64,000 nucleotides of DNA, from assembly GCA_023391625.1 (NCBI GenBank), contig JAEWAN010000034.1:186001-250000 (forward strand). Direction: 5' to 3'. The notes under the pieces were generated by a model. It was not told where the DNA came from, ran no database searches, and saw only the letters and a program-made list of their open reading frames with translations. Within the stretch, counting starts at the first letter, position 1; each line of letters starts with the position of its first letter. Shown here piece by piece: positions 55,804-63,946 of the stretch. Origin of the DNA: Bacteroidota bacterium. GTDB lineage: Bacteria; Bacteroidota; Bacteroidia; Bacteroidales; Paludibacteraceae. The position numbers were made by a program, and so were the translations under genes.

Positions 55804-55840
55804 AAGCGGCCTGTCGTTTAAGGTAAACAACAGGCCGCTT
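55804..55840 (-). terminator. Attenuator-type terminator hairpin upstream of trpB2
   Basis: The arms AAGCGGCCTGT (55804-55814) and ACAGGCCGCTT (55830-55840) form an 11-bp GC-rich stem, extended by an inner GTTTA/TAAAC helix around an AGG loop. Read on the minus strand it is followed by CTTCTTTTCACG, a U-rich tail, and lies 39 bases before the trpB2 ATG, so it is inside the leader, not after a gene. Confidence 0.8.
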
Positions 55841-55883
55841 TTATATTTCATACACATATTAAGGCTGAACCTCACTGTTTACC
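55822..55883 (-). promoter_or_regulatory. Possible antiterminator pairing in the trpB2 leader
   Basis: On the minus-strand transcript GGTAAACA (55883-55876), located inside the end of the leader frame, is complementary to UGUUUACC (55829-55822) inside the terminator's 5' arm. Eight Watson-Crick pairs are possible, plus a few G-U pairs, so formation of this pair would block the terminator. A ribosome reaching the end of the leader frame would mask the first segment and let the terminator form. Confidence 0.5.
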
Positions 55884-55933
55884 ACAATCAGATTTTGCCA
55901 ACGCCAAAAATATGTATTATCACAAAGAATCAC
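55859..55933 (-). CDS. Candidate trp leader peptide
   Basis: A 25-codon frame with a GTG start (55933) and a TAA stop (55861-55859). The peptide includes CDNTYFWRWQNLIVV, so two Trp codons are separated by one Arg. No ATG is in frame before it; the frame is open further upstream to a TAG near 55980. The 18-residue tail ends with NSEVQP. Trp is rare, and two in a 24-residue peptide placed right before a terminator and trpB2 is the standard logic of a tryptophan attenuator. It is an inference; the start codon is weak evidence. Confidence 0.5.
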   Translation of the reverse strand: MILCDNTYFWRWQNLIVVNSEVQP

Positions 55934-56118
55934 AGCTTGTATTTGTTTATTGTCTGCAAAATTAAGAACATTTTTCTAAGAATGAAATATTCTGACAAAA
56001 AATTGTTCCATATATTGAAAATAAGTTTTTTAGTCGTTTCCTTAACAAATAGTCGGAAGCTACAATTGCTTGATTGTATTGGTATTTGTATTGGAAAAAC
56101 ACATTATTTCGTTTTTAG
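55934..56118. other. Intergenic region between gcvT and the trpB2 leader
   Basis: About 185 bases that separate the stop of gcvT (56119, minus strand) from the trpB2 leader peptide. It is AT-rich; the only recognised element is the -7 box at 55957. No intrinsic terminator for gcvT was found, so some read-through into trpB2 cannot be excluded. Confidence 0.45.
55957..55964 (-). promoter_or_regulatory. -7 box of the trpB2 leader transcript
   Basis: TAATTTTG on the minus strand fits TAnnTTTG. Transcription would start near 55950, about 17 bases before the leader GTG. A -33 element at the right distance was not found. Confidence 0.5.
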
Positions 56119-57189
56119 TTATTTGACGATTCGGGCTTCCAACTGCTTGTTCCGGATATTTATATATATGCTTGTATCGGGATTGCTATATTCCGTAGAA
56201 ACATATCCCATACCAATGCCCGTTTTTGTCCCGGGCAATATGGTACCGGATGTAACTTGTCCTATAACCTTATTTTCTTTATTGGTGATTTCATATCCAT
56301 GTCGTGGAATACCTCTTTCTCTAAGTTCGAATTGTACCAGTTTCCTGCGGATGCCTTCTCGTTTTTGCTTTTCAAGAAACGAACGGTCTATAAAATTTTT
56401 CCCCTCTGTGAATTTGGTAATCCAGCCTAATCCGGCTTCCAAAGGTGAGGTAGTGTCGTCAATGTCATTGCCGTACAAACAAAATCCCTTTTCCAGACGC
56501 AAGGTGTCTCTGGCTCCCAGTCCTATCGGTTTTAATCCCATCGGGATACCTGTTTCAAATAAAGCATTCCATATTTGCATCCCATGTTCCGGATAGAAAT
56601 ACAGTTCAAAACCTCCTGCTCCGGTATATCCGGTATTGGACAGGATTACATTGTCTACCCCAGCAAAAGTTCCGGTTGTAAAACCGTAGTAGGGGATAGC
56701 CGATAAATCAACGGGAGTAAGCTTTTGTAATAAGTCCGTAGCTTTAGGCCCTTGTACGGCTAATTGTGCCATACGGTCAGAAGCATTTTCTAAAACAGCT
56801 CCTTCTGTATTGTGTTGCATACACCACTGCCAGTCTTTCTCTATATTTGATGCATTCACTACCAATAGATATTTTTCTTCTTCAAAGCGGTAAATCAGCA
56901 AGTCATCTACAATACCTCCTTTCCCATTAGGAAAACAGGTGTACTGAACTTTTCCAATGTTCAGCTTTGAAACGTCGTTGGTCGTGATTTTTTGAAGAAA
57001 GGGTAGCGCAGCATCGCCTTTTACCCAAAATTCACCCATATGGGATACGTCAAATACCCCGGCATTGGTACGTACTGTAATATGTTCGTCAGTTATACCG
57101 CTGTACTCTATGGGCATGTTATAACCTGCAAATTCATGCATTTTAGCGCCTAATGCAATGTGAATTTCGGTGAAAGGTGTTGTTTTCAT
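56119..57189 (-). CDS. gcvT: Glycine cleavage system T protein (aminomethyltransferase)
   Basis: 356 residues from the ATG at 57189; a longer in-frame ATG at 57237 adds 16 residues of no family match. The GcvT fold starts with MKTTPFTEIHIALGAKMHEF and has the folate site region RTNAGVFDVSHMGEFWVKGD, with conserved Asp in this block. Later motifs are GYTGAGGFELYFYPEHG and LRLEKGFCLYGNDID. It transfers the aminomethyl group to tetrahydrofolate, releasing ammonia. The other subunits (gcvH, gcvP) are not in the window. It lies 62 bases after pepT on the same strand, a pair I recall from other Bacteroidales. Confidence 0.94.
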   Translation of the reverse strand: MKTTPFTEIHIALGAKMHEFAGYNMPIEYSGITDEHITVRTNAGVFDVSHMGEFWVKGDAALPFLQKITTNDVSKLNIGKVQYTCFPNGKGGIVDDLLIYRFEEEKYLLVVNASNIEKDWQWCMQHNTEGAVLENASDRMAQLAVQGPKATDLLQKLTPVDLSAIPYYGFTTGTFAGVDNVILSNTGYTGAGGFELYFYPEHGMQIWNALFETGIPMGLKPIGLGARDTLRLEKGFCLYGNDIDDTTSPLEAGLGWITKFTEGKNFIDRSFLEKQKREGIRRKLVQFELRERGIPRHGYEITNKENKVIGQVTSGTILPGTKTGIGMGYVSTEYSNPDTSIYINIRNKQLEARIVK

Positions 57190-57251
57190 AAATATAGATT
57201 GTAAGATTGAAAAATAAAATCTTACGAATTTAGTCAAAAAGATTGTACTCT

Positions 57252-58475
57252 TTACATTCGGGCTGCTTTTTCTGCTATTTTAATGATAACCTCCATTGCT
57301 TTTTCCATAGAAGGGATGGGCAGATACTCATACCGTCCGTGAAAGTTATGCCCTCCGGCAAAGATGTTAGGACAAGGCAGCCCCATAAAAGACAAACGGG
57401 CTCCGTCAGTACCTCCTCTGATCGGTTTTATTTTAGGAGTAACTCCTGCCTCTTTCATCGCTTCGGAAGCCAGGTTTACAATGTACATAACCGGTTCTAT
57501 TTTTTCACGCATGTTGTAATACTGATCTTGTATTTCTATGGTAGCACTGTCTGCTCCGAATTCGGAATTTATTTTATTGACTAAATGCAGCATTTCTTTT
57601 TTTCTGCGTTCAAAACGATCCAGGTCAAAATCGCGGATTATATACTCTAAAGTCGATTTTTCTACTGTTCCATTCATTGCAACCAGATGGTAAAAACCTT
57701 CGTATTCTTCCGTATGTTCCGGGGTTTCGTGACGGGGAAGCATGGTGACAAACTGCTGAGCAATACGCATGGAGTTACGCATTTTATGGTAAGCATATCC
57801 CGGATGCACATTTAGTCCCATGAATGTAATTTTAGCGCTGGCGGCATTGAAATTCTCAAATTCCAGTTCTCCGATCTCACCTCCATCCATTGTGTAAGCC
57901 CAGTCGGCGGCAAATTTTTTCACGTTAAAATGTTCCGCACCTTGCCCTATTTCTTCGTCCGGGGTAAATGCAATCCTGATTTTACCGTGTTTTATTTCCG
58001 GATGAGCTATCAGGTATTCCATAGCCGATACTATTTCTGCAATTCCGGCTTTGTCATCAGATCCTAATAATGTGGTTCCGTCCGTAACAATGATATCCTG
58101 CCCTTTATATCGTAATATTTCCGGATATTTTTCCGTTTCTAACAGAATCAGTTCTTTCTCATTCAGCAGAATATCTTCTCCGTTATAATTTTCAATGACG
58201 CGTGGTTTTATGTGTTTTCCGCTCATGTCTGGGCTTGTGTCCATATGGGCTATAAAACCAATGGTAGGTACCGGCTTGTCTGTGTTTGAGGGTAGTGTGG
58301 CCGTTACGTATCCGTATTTATCCAGCTCGATGTCTTTAAGGCCTATTTCTTTTAATTCTTCTGAAAGATGTTTTGCAAAGATAAGTTGTCCCGGTGTGCT
58401 AGGGGTCATTTTAGTATTTTCATCGGATGTAGTGGGAAAACTTACATATTTAAGGAAGCGTTTGGTTATATTCAT
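57252..58475 (-). CDS. pepT: Peptidase T (tripeptide aminopeptidase)
   Basis: 407 residues from the ATG at 58475; an in-frame ATG at 58610 lies in AT-rich upstream sequence and is not used. The M20B metal site is visible: FIAHMDTSPDMSGKH (His and Asp), GSDDKAGIAEIVSA (bridging Asp), AFTPDEEIGQGAEHF (Glu pair) and YTMDGGEIGEL. The C-terminal metal His is in GHNFHGRYEYLPI. It removes N-terminal residues from tripeptides in the cytoplasm. It is first of the pepT-gcvT pair. No frameshift is seen. Confidence 0.95.
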   Translation of the reverse strand: MNITKRFLKYVSFPTTSDENTKMTPSTPGQLIFAKHLSEELKEIGLKDIELDKYGYVTATLPSNTDKPVPTIGFIAHMDTSPDMSGKHIKPRVIENYNGEDILLNEKELILLETEKYPEILRYKGQDIIVTDGTTLLGSDDKAGIAEIVSAMEYLIAHPEIKHGKIRIAFTPDEEIGQGAEHFNVKKFAADWAYTMDGGEIGELEFENFNAASAKITFMGLNVHPGYAYHKMRNSMRIAQQFVTMLPRHETPEHTEEYEGFYHLVAMNGTVEKSTLEYIIRDFDLDRFERRKKEMLHLVNKINSEFGADSATIEIQDQYYNMREKIEPVMYIVNLASEAMKEAGVTPKIKPIRGGTDGARLSFMGLPCPNIFAGGHNFHGRYEYLPIPSMEKAMEVIIKIAEKAARM

Positions 58476-58621
58476 GATATATGTAGATTTTGTTTTATAT
58501 GACAAAAGTACAAAATGATCGTTTATTTTTTTATCCAATAAGTTATAAAAAGAAAAAAAATATACTCTTTTATTATAATATAAGTATAAAAAAGAAAGGG
58601 TATTTGTCAACTTATAAATGT

Positions 58622-58629
58622 TAATTTTG
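58622..58629 (+). promoter_or_regulatory. Candidate -7 box of the barrel gene
   Basis: TAATTTTG matches TAnnTTTG and lies 60 bases before the ATG at 58690. A TTTG at 58603 is 15 bases upstream, shorter than usual. Confidence 0.45.
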
Positions 58630-58689
58630 CCGCATGTTAAATAATTGCATTTTATCTTTTGTCATGTAAACACATAAAAAAATTATTTT

Positions 58690-61014
58690 ATGAGAAAATT
58701 TTGGTTTGTCATAGTATTGTTTATCACGGGAGGGTTGTTGTCTTACGCTCAAAATATTGATATAAAAGGGCGGATTGTGGAAAAAGACAATGAAACTTTA
58801 ATTCCGGTAGCTTATGCCAATGTTATTCTGATGGATGCCGATTCTGCTGTGATAGCGGGAAGTACTACCGACAAAAACGGACTTTTCTCCATCAATAAAA
58901 TACAACAGGGAAATTACTTTTTGAATACTTCTTTTACGGGATACCAAAATGTAAGCATAGAGTTGAAAAACTTGTTAAAGTCTATAGACCTGGGAGATAT
59001 TGAAATCAGGGAAGTGAGTGTAGGTCTGGATGAAGTTACTGTGTCTGCGGCAGCCATGCTAAACAAGCTGGATCGTAAAATTATTTTTCCCAGTTCAAAG
59101 GAAATCAATTTATCCGCTGATGGGGTGGAACTCCTGCGCAATATGCATTTGAATGGAATACAGATTAAATATGAAGATAATTCTATTACTGGAATACGGG
59201 GCGGAGAAGTGTCTTTACGTATAAACGGGGTAAGGGCTGGAAAAAATGAAGTGATGGCTATTAATCCGAAGGATGTAATACGTATAGAATATCATGACGA
59301 ACCCTCTATGCGTCATGGCGATGTAGAAGTGGTGATTGATTTCATTGTACGTCGCCGTGAATCCGGAGGTTCGGTTATGCTAAACAGTTACAATGCTTTG
59401 AATCGGGAACTGACCAACCAGTATGCAGCCTTAAAACTGAATAATAAAAACTCGGAATTTTCTTTGAATTATTCTTTTAGCCATAATTATTTCGGTAAAG
59501 GCTATCAGACGAATGAAGAAGTTTTTAAGTTCACAGACGGTAGCTCCTTCACCCGGACAGAAGAAGGAATACCGGGAAAATCAAAGTACAACTCGCATTA
59601 CGTAAACGCAGGATATAGTTTGGCCGAAGTTGATAAATATGTTTTTGCTGCAAATTTTCAGTTCTCACGCACCAATACTCCTTTTGACAACACTTACAGT
59701 TTGTTGTATAAAAACGGAGAAAAAGAAAATGGCGTCTATAAAACCAATCTGACACATTCCGGTTCTTTATCACCTTCAATGAATATTTATTTCCAACGGA
59801 ATTTTAAAAATGACCATCTCCTTATTATTGACGCTGTATGGACATATATAGGATCTGATTCCTACCGTCATTATTCAGAAATGTACGGAGCGGATACTCT
59901 GACTAATATTATAACCAATACGAAAGGGGAAAAGCATTCTCTTATCGGGGAAGTTATTTATGAGAAATTATTTAATGTAGGTAGAATCAGTGCCGGAGTA
60001 AAACATACTCATAATTTCAGTAATAACCTTTATGACGGTAATTATTCCGGAAAAACAAAGATGCAGAACTCGTTTACCTATTTTTACGCCCAATGGATGG
60101 GAAGAATTAAGAAATTCACTTATTCCGGGGGATTAGGAGGTACGGCCACTACAATAAATCAGGTAAACCAGAAACCTTATAGCGATGTCCGGTTTTCTCC
60201 GACTCTTCGTATGGCTTATCAGTTTAACGATAAAATACAACTTCGTTACCGGGGAGATATGATGGTGCAGACCCCTCCGTTATCAGAGTTAAATGCGGTG
60301 GATCTGCCTATTGACTCCTTGCAGATCAGAAGGGGAAATCCTGCATTAAAACCCTGGACCAGCTATTTGAACCGGCTTACTTTTTCTTACAACAGTGAGT
60401 TCTTCCGCTTCGGGGCAGAAGTGTATGATCATTATTCTATTGATCCGGTAATGGAAAGTACAGTCAGAGAGAATGATAAGTTTGTACGTGTAATGGAAAA
60501 CCATAGCGTTTGGCATCAAGTCCTTTCTACAGGATATGTAAACTTATCTTTATTAAAAGAACATATTTATGTGTATGCGCAAGGTGGGCTTAACTGGATT
60601 GAGAATGGAGGTGAAAAATATAACCATATTATCCGCAATTGGTTTATTAATTCCAGTGTAAGTGCTAATTGGAAAAACTGGAGTATTTATGGTGGTATTT
60701 ATACCCGGCGCATGAACATTGTAGGCGAACTTGTGACTTCCGGACAACAATCTGTTGAAACCGGGATTGGATATCATTGGAAGAATTTACGTGTAAATAT
60801 GAATATGTTTTTCCCTTTCGGTGGATGGAACAGTGAGACTGATAACAAAAATCAATATGCTTCCAGTCTATTACGTTATTATACTCCTGATCTGAAAAAT
60901 ATGCTTACTTTAAACGTTTCATGGAATATGGAGTTCGGCCGGAGATACCGCAGTGTACAAAAGAGAATTAATAACAGCGATACGGATAGCGGAGTGCTGG
61001 AAGTCGGAAAATAG
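58690..61014 (+). CDS. Outer-membrane beta-barrel protein with CarboxypepD_reg-like domain
   Basis: 774 residues. A signal peptide ends at YAQ (residue ~21). Residues ~22-105 form a carboxypeptidase-regulatory-like beta domain (IKGRIVEKDNETLIPVAYAN). A plug-like domain follows (~115-230) with TVSAAAMLNKLDRKI, IRGGEVSLRINGVRAGKNEV and HGDVEVVIDFIVRRR. The rest is a long 16- to 22-strand barrel with aromatic belts (RRMNIVGELVTSGQQSVETG). The family resembles TonB-dependent receptor-like proteins that lack a clear TonB box. Substrate is unknown. It has no SusD neighbour and is transcribed alone. Confidence 0.82.
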   Translation: MRKFWFVIVLFITGGLLSYAQNIDIKGRIVEKDNETLIPVAYANVILMDADSAVIAGSTTDKNGLFSINKIQQGNYFLNTSFTGYQNVSIELKNLLKSIDLGDIEIREVSVGLDEVTVSAAAMLNKLDRKIIFPSSKEINLSADGVELLRNMHLNGIQIKYEDNSITGIRGGEVSLRINGVRAGKNEVMAINPKDVIRIEYHDEPSMRHGDVEVVIDFIVRRRESGGSVMLNSYNALNRELTNQYAALKLNNKNSEFSLNYSFSHNYFGKGYQTNEEVFKFTDGSSFTRTEEGIPGKSKYNSHYVNAGYSLAEVDKYVFAANFQFSRTNTPFDNTYSLLYKNGEKENGVYKTNLTHSGSLSPSMNIYFQRNFKNDHLLIIDAVWTYIGSDSYRHYSEMYGADTLTNIITNTKGEKHSLIGEVIYEKLFNVGRISAGVKHTHNFSNNLYDGNYSGKTKMQNSFTYFYAQWMGRIKKFTYSGGLGGTATTINQVNQKPYSDVRFSPTLRMAYQFNDKIQLRYRGDMMVQTPPLSELNAVDLPIDSLQIRRGNPALKPWTSYLNRLTFSYNSEFFRFGAEVYDHYSIDPVMESTVRENDKFVRVMENHSVWHQVLSTGYVNLSLLKEHIYVYAQGGLNWIENGGEKYNHIIRNWFINSSVSANWKNWSIYGGIYTRRMNIVGELVTSGQQSVETGIGYHWKNLRVNMNMFFPFGGWNSETDNKNQYASSLLRYYTPDLKNMLTLNVSWNMEFGRRYRSVQKRINNSDTDSGVLEVGK

Positions 61015-61054
61015 TAAAGGGAAGTTTGCTTTTTGATTCTTGCTTTTTGTTATT

Positions 61055-61095
61055 GACTAGTCATAAATAACCATTACTGGTTTATATGACTAGTC
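61055..61095. repeat. Inverted pair of GACTAGTC palindromes
   Basis: GACTAGTCATA (61055-61065) and TATGACTAGTC (61085-61095) are inverted copies of 11 bases. Each holds the 8-bp self-complementary GACTAGTC, and an AACC/GGTT pair lies inside the loop. It may be a weak terminator for the barrel gene or an operator. There is no U-tract. Confidence 0.5.
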
Positions 61096-61139
61096 GTATT
61101 CTTTTATACCCGCCGGATTTTTTGGGGATACGAAATATA

Positions 61140-61688
61140 TTATTTTTTCTTTCGGGAGGTAATTGGAGCACTGTTCATTATAAAACGCCAGGGTTTGTCT
61201 TTCCATATATCCCCGGCATAATCTATTCCTACACGGGGAGCAGTTGTGAAGTCAAACGTATCCGGAGCATCCTCCAGCCACATTCTGCATGAAGTTAACA
61301 GACTTTCGCCATAAAAGCTTTTGTCTATTTTTAATTCCCTTCCTACACGTCCGGAACCTATGATATTATCAATTCCCCGGATTAAAACGGCTTGAGGATG
61401 ATTTTCCGTACCTGTTACAAAATTAAGCAACCAATACATGCCGTATATCAGATAAACATAAATTGCCCCTCCGTCGGCATACATTATTTCCGTGCGTGGA
61501 GTGCGCCCTTTGCTGGCATGACAGGCCAAATCTTCTTCTCCCAAATAAGCTTCGGTTTCGGTAATCACATATCGGGTAATGCTGCCGTCTTCCCATTGGC
61601 GTACCAGAATTTTTCCTAATAGTTTCTCTGCCACAGCAACGGCATCCTGACGGTAAAAATCAATTGTTATACGATTTCCTTTTTTCAT
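61140..61688 (-). CDS. DNA-3-methyladenine glycosylase, AAG type
   Basis: 182 residues. This is the small AAG/MPG-like family that removes alkylated purines. The catalytic Glu is in YVITETEAYLGEEDLACHAS, with RTPRTEIMYADGGAIYVYLIYG and WLLNFVTGTE following. The C-terminal RVGIDYAGDIWKDKPWRFI is typical. Length is that of the short bacterial type. It is transcribed on the minus strand; the arginase-family gene lies 43 bases upstream, so they may be co-transcribed, but a functional link is not obvious. Confidence 0.92.
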   Translation of the reverse strand: MKKGNRITIDFYRQDAVAVAEKLLGKILVRQWEDGSITRYVITETEAYLGEEDLACHASKGRTPRTEIMYADGGAIYVYLIYGMYWLLNFVTGTENHPQAVLIRGIDNIIGSGRVGRELKIDKSFYGESLLTSCRMWLEDAPDTFDFTTAPRVGIDYAGDIWKDKPWRFIMNSAPITSRKKK

Positions 61689-61731
61689 TTATTGGATGAT
61701 TTTCAGACAAAGCACTAATTCCAGAGCTTTA

Positions 61732-62604
61732 TTATTTCAATAATGGCAATTGATTAAGCATGTTTTTTAGTTTGATTGCAATGCGTGGCATCGGTTCGGC
61801 TACGGTAAGGCCTACGATGTCATATTCGGAAGCTATATCATTAATAAGCCGTGTTACTTCATCTATTTTCATACCATCGGGCTCTACACCCACACCTGCT
61901 ATAATTTCTGCGGGATCCAGTACGTCCAGGTCTAAATGGATTACTACTTTTGACGTGCCGGCATTTTTCAGCCACTCCAGGACTGCAATGCTGTTTTCTC
62001 TTACATCATCGGGAGATAACCCTTTAATTCCTAATTCCTGTTGGCGTTCTTTCATGCCTTCATCCCAAGAGCGCAAGCCAACAATAAGTGCTTTGGATGT
62101 ATCAAATTTACCCGGTAATATATCTGTTATTTGTTTATCACTCATTCCCAGACAGGCCGTTAATGCCATGGCATGATAACCTTTGTATTCATCATAGGGT
62201 AGGGTTATATCCGGATGGGCATCAATCCATATCACGGCAACATCGTCTGGATATTTTTCAGCCAGATAAGTGAATGGAACTACACTGACAGAACATTCTC
62301 CTCCTAAGGTAACAATCCTATCCGGTGTGTTTTCCCGTAATTTTTCAAGTGCAGATTTTGTTTGTTCAAGGATAATCCGGTAAGCACAGATTCCGTTTTC
62401 CGTTTCCCGATCGTTTATATCCAGAGATACCGGTACTTCTACGGTCTGGTGGGCACTTTCCGGAGCAAGCAAGTTTAAAATATGAGCTCCTAAATAATAA
62501 CCCCTTGAGGCATCTTCTACCGGAATATCCGGTATCCAGTGTGCTATTATACCACCTTGCCACTGAGGGTAAACCAGACGAATGGTAGTTAGTTTATCTT
62601 TCAT
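61732..62604 (-). CDS. Arginase/agmatinase-family protein with altered metal motif
   Basis: 290 residues. Family metal motifs: DAHPD (128-132) and LDLDVLDP (224-231) are intact. The motif that is GGDHS in arginases is LGGECSVS here, with Cys104 replacing the first His ligand. Family members with GGECS or GGNCS exist and some still bind metals. Substrate residues are not known to me, so arginase, agmatinase or a related ureohydrolase are all possible. It is cytoplasmic (no signal). Gene order: alkyladenine glycosylase downstream, lipid A acyltransferase 263 bases upstream. Confidence 0.8.
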   Translation of the reverse strand: MKDKLTTIRLVYPQWQGGIIAHWIPDIPVEDASRGYYLGAHILNLLAPESAHQTVEVPVSLDINDRETENGICAYRIILEQTKSALEKLRENTPDRIVTLGGECSVSVVPFTYLAEKYPDDVAVIWIDAHPDITLPYDEYKGYHAMALTACLGMSDKQITDILPGKFDTSKALIVGLRSWDEGMKERQQELGIKGLSPDDVRENSIAVLEWLKNAGTSKVVIHLDLDVLDPAEIIAGVGVEPDGMKIDEVTRLINDIASEYDIVGLTVAEPMPRIAIKLKNMLNQLPLLK

Positions 62605-62792
62605 AGTTTGATTCTTTCTTTTATATGTACAAATTCAAATTGTACATTGTGAGATACAGAAAAAATAGTTTTCCAAAATATGCTGTTATTCCGGCTTTTC
62701 GTTACAAAATTAAAGAATAGCAATTGTTTATACAAAAACTGTATTTGTAGATATGAACTGTAATAAGAGGGAAAAGGCGAGAAATCCGGTTT

Positions 62793-62819
62793 ATAAAAAG
62801 AAAGTTTATTTCTTTTTAT
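62793..62819 (-). terminator. Hairpin terminator after the acyltransferase gene
   Basis: The arms ATAAAAAGAAA (62793-62803) and TTTCTTTTTAT (62809-62819) form a perfect 11-bp A/T-rich stem with a GTTTA loop. It lies ~50 bases after the lpxL-like stop codon. GC content is low, so its strength is uncertain. Confidence 0.55.
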
Positions 62820-62867
62820 CTTGCATTGGAATAAAAGGAGAATAGAGAAAATGCTGTTTTAACTTAT

Positions 62868-63845
62868 TTATTTTTGTTCGGATTCGCTTTGTACTGCGGC
62901 AGCCTGTTTGCTTTTTCTGTATGCTTCCAGCGATTCGGGTGTCGTTTTCCACCGCCTGTGCATCCAAACCCACTGATCCGGGTAGGTATTTACAATATCT
63001 TCTATTACTTTAGTTTGGCGTTGGGTATTTTCCCATAGGTCAGATTCAGTGTTTCCGGTGTTAATAACAGGAAGTTCCGGATATATGATGAAACGATAGT
63101 TTCCGTCTTCTTTCCGGGTCATAGCCATCGGTACAATTAACGCTCCGGTTTCCAAAGCAAGCCTTGAAGCTCCTAAAGGAGTATAAGCTTGTTTGCCCAT
63201 AAAATCAACGAATACACCTTTCACCTTAGTATCCTGATCTATCATCAGAATAAGACATTCTCCTTTGCGAAGAGATTCCAATAGCTTTTGATATGAACCT
63301 TCGCGAGTAATGTTTTTCATTCCCCTGTGTCCTCTGAACTTGACCATCAGATTCTCCAGTATCTGGGCCTTCATCGCTTTACTGGCGGCTGAGGTTTCAT
63401 ATCCGAGCATTGGGGGCGTGATTGCGGCAAATTCCCACGAACTTAGATGGGGAATGAGGCAGATTACTCCTTTTTTCTTTTCATAGGCTTTTTTTAGGTT
63501 TTCTTCCCCTACAACTTCTATGATGGAAAAAAAACGTTCTTTATCGGCCACATGTGAAAATGCCATGTAGTCAAAAAATGACCGTATGTTTTCTATGAAC
63601 ACATTCCTGGCTATCGTTTCACGCTCTGACTGGCTTTTGGTCTGCCCATAAATCATTTCCAGATTGGTTAATGCTCTTTCGCGCGATTTGTCCGCCATTT
63701 TGTAAAATAGTGTTCCGACAAATCCCGCAAAACTTCTAACTGCGGCCAAAGGCAGGAGTCTGAATATCAAAATTGTCATATACAGGAGGGGATATAAAAG
63801 CGTTATAACCAGATTCCTGCGAAAAGCTTTTTTGTCAAATTTCAT
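62868..63845 (-). CDS. Lipid A biosynthesis acyltransferase, LpxL/HtrB-like
   Basis: 325 residues. A membrane helix is near the N-terminus (~12-32). The HxxxxE acyltransferase motif is HLSSWE (133-138). Later motifs are SKAMKAQILENL, LILMIDQDTKVKGVFVDFMG, and VWMHRRWKTTPESL. In LpxL/HtrB enzymes this transfers a fatty acyl chain to lipid A at the inner membrane. A pairing with lptD-like and lolA genes in the window agrees with an LPS-bearing envelope. The C-terminal tail (KQAAAVQSESEQK) is short and polar. Which chain it adds cannot be told from sequence. Confidence 0.9.
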   Translation of the reverse strand: MKFDKKAFRRNLVITLLYPLLYMTILIFRLLPLAAVRSFAGFVGTLFYKMADKSRERALTNLEMIYGQTKSQSERETIARNVFIENIRSFFDYMAFSHVADKERFFSIIEVVGEENLKKAYEKKKGVICLIPHLSSWEFAAITPPMLGYETSAASKAMKAQILENLMVKFRGHRGMKNITREGSYQKLLESLRKGECLILMIDQDTKVKGVFVDFMGKQAYTPLGASRLALETGALIVPMAMTRKEDGNYRFIIYPELPVINTGNTESDLWENTQRQTKVIEDIVNTYPDQWVWMHRRWKTTPESLEAYRKSKQAAAVQSESEQK

Positions 63846-63946
63846 TGTTTAATGTGAATAATCACAATCTTTTTACCTACCTGTTTATATCCGGGTGTAG
63901 TGACCTGTATTCGGTACGGATAGAGGTTTTGCTTTTGCAGCCAGAA
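63842..63946 (-). other. Open, coding-looking frame overlapping the acyltransferase start
   Basis: A 34-codon frame (FWLQKQNLYPYRIQV near its start) runs from a stop at 63947-63949 to a TGA that overlaps the ATG of the acyltransferase as ATGA. It has no ATG, only non-standard starts. A TATCCG/CGGATA pair (63888-63893 and 63917-63922) suggests RNA structure here. It could be non-coding leader sequence, a leader peptide, or the end of an upstream gene with a frame error. I do not claim a gene. Confidence 0.25.

Noticed and set aside
62620..62790. Regulatory site in the gap between the arginase-family gene and the acyltransferase terminator
   Set aside because: AT-rich sequence without palindrome, promoter consensus or hairpin that stands out.
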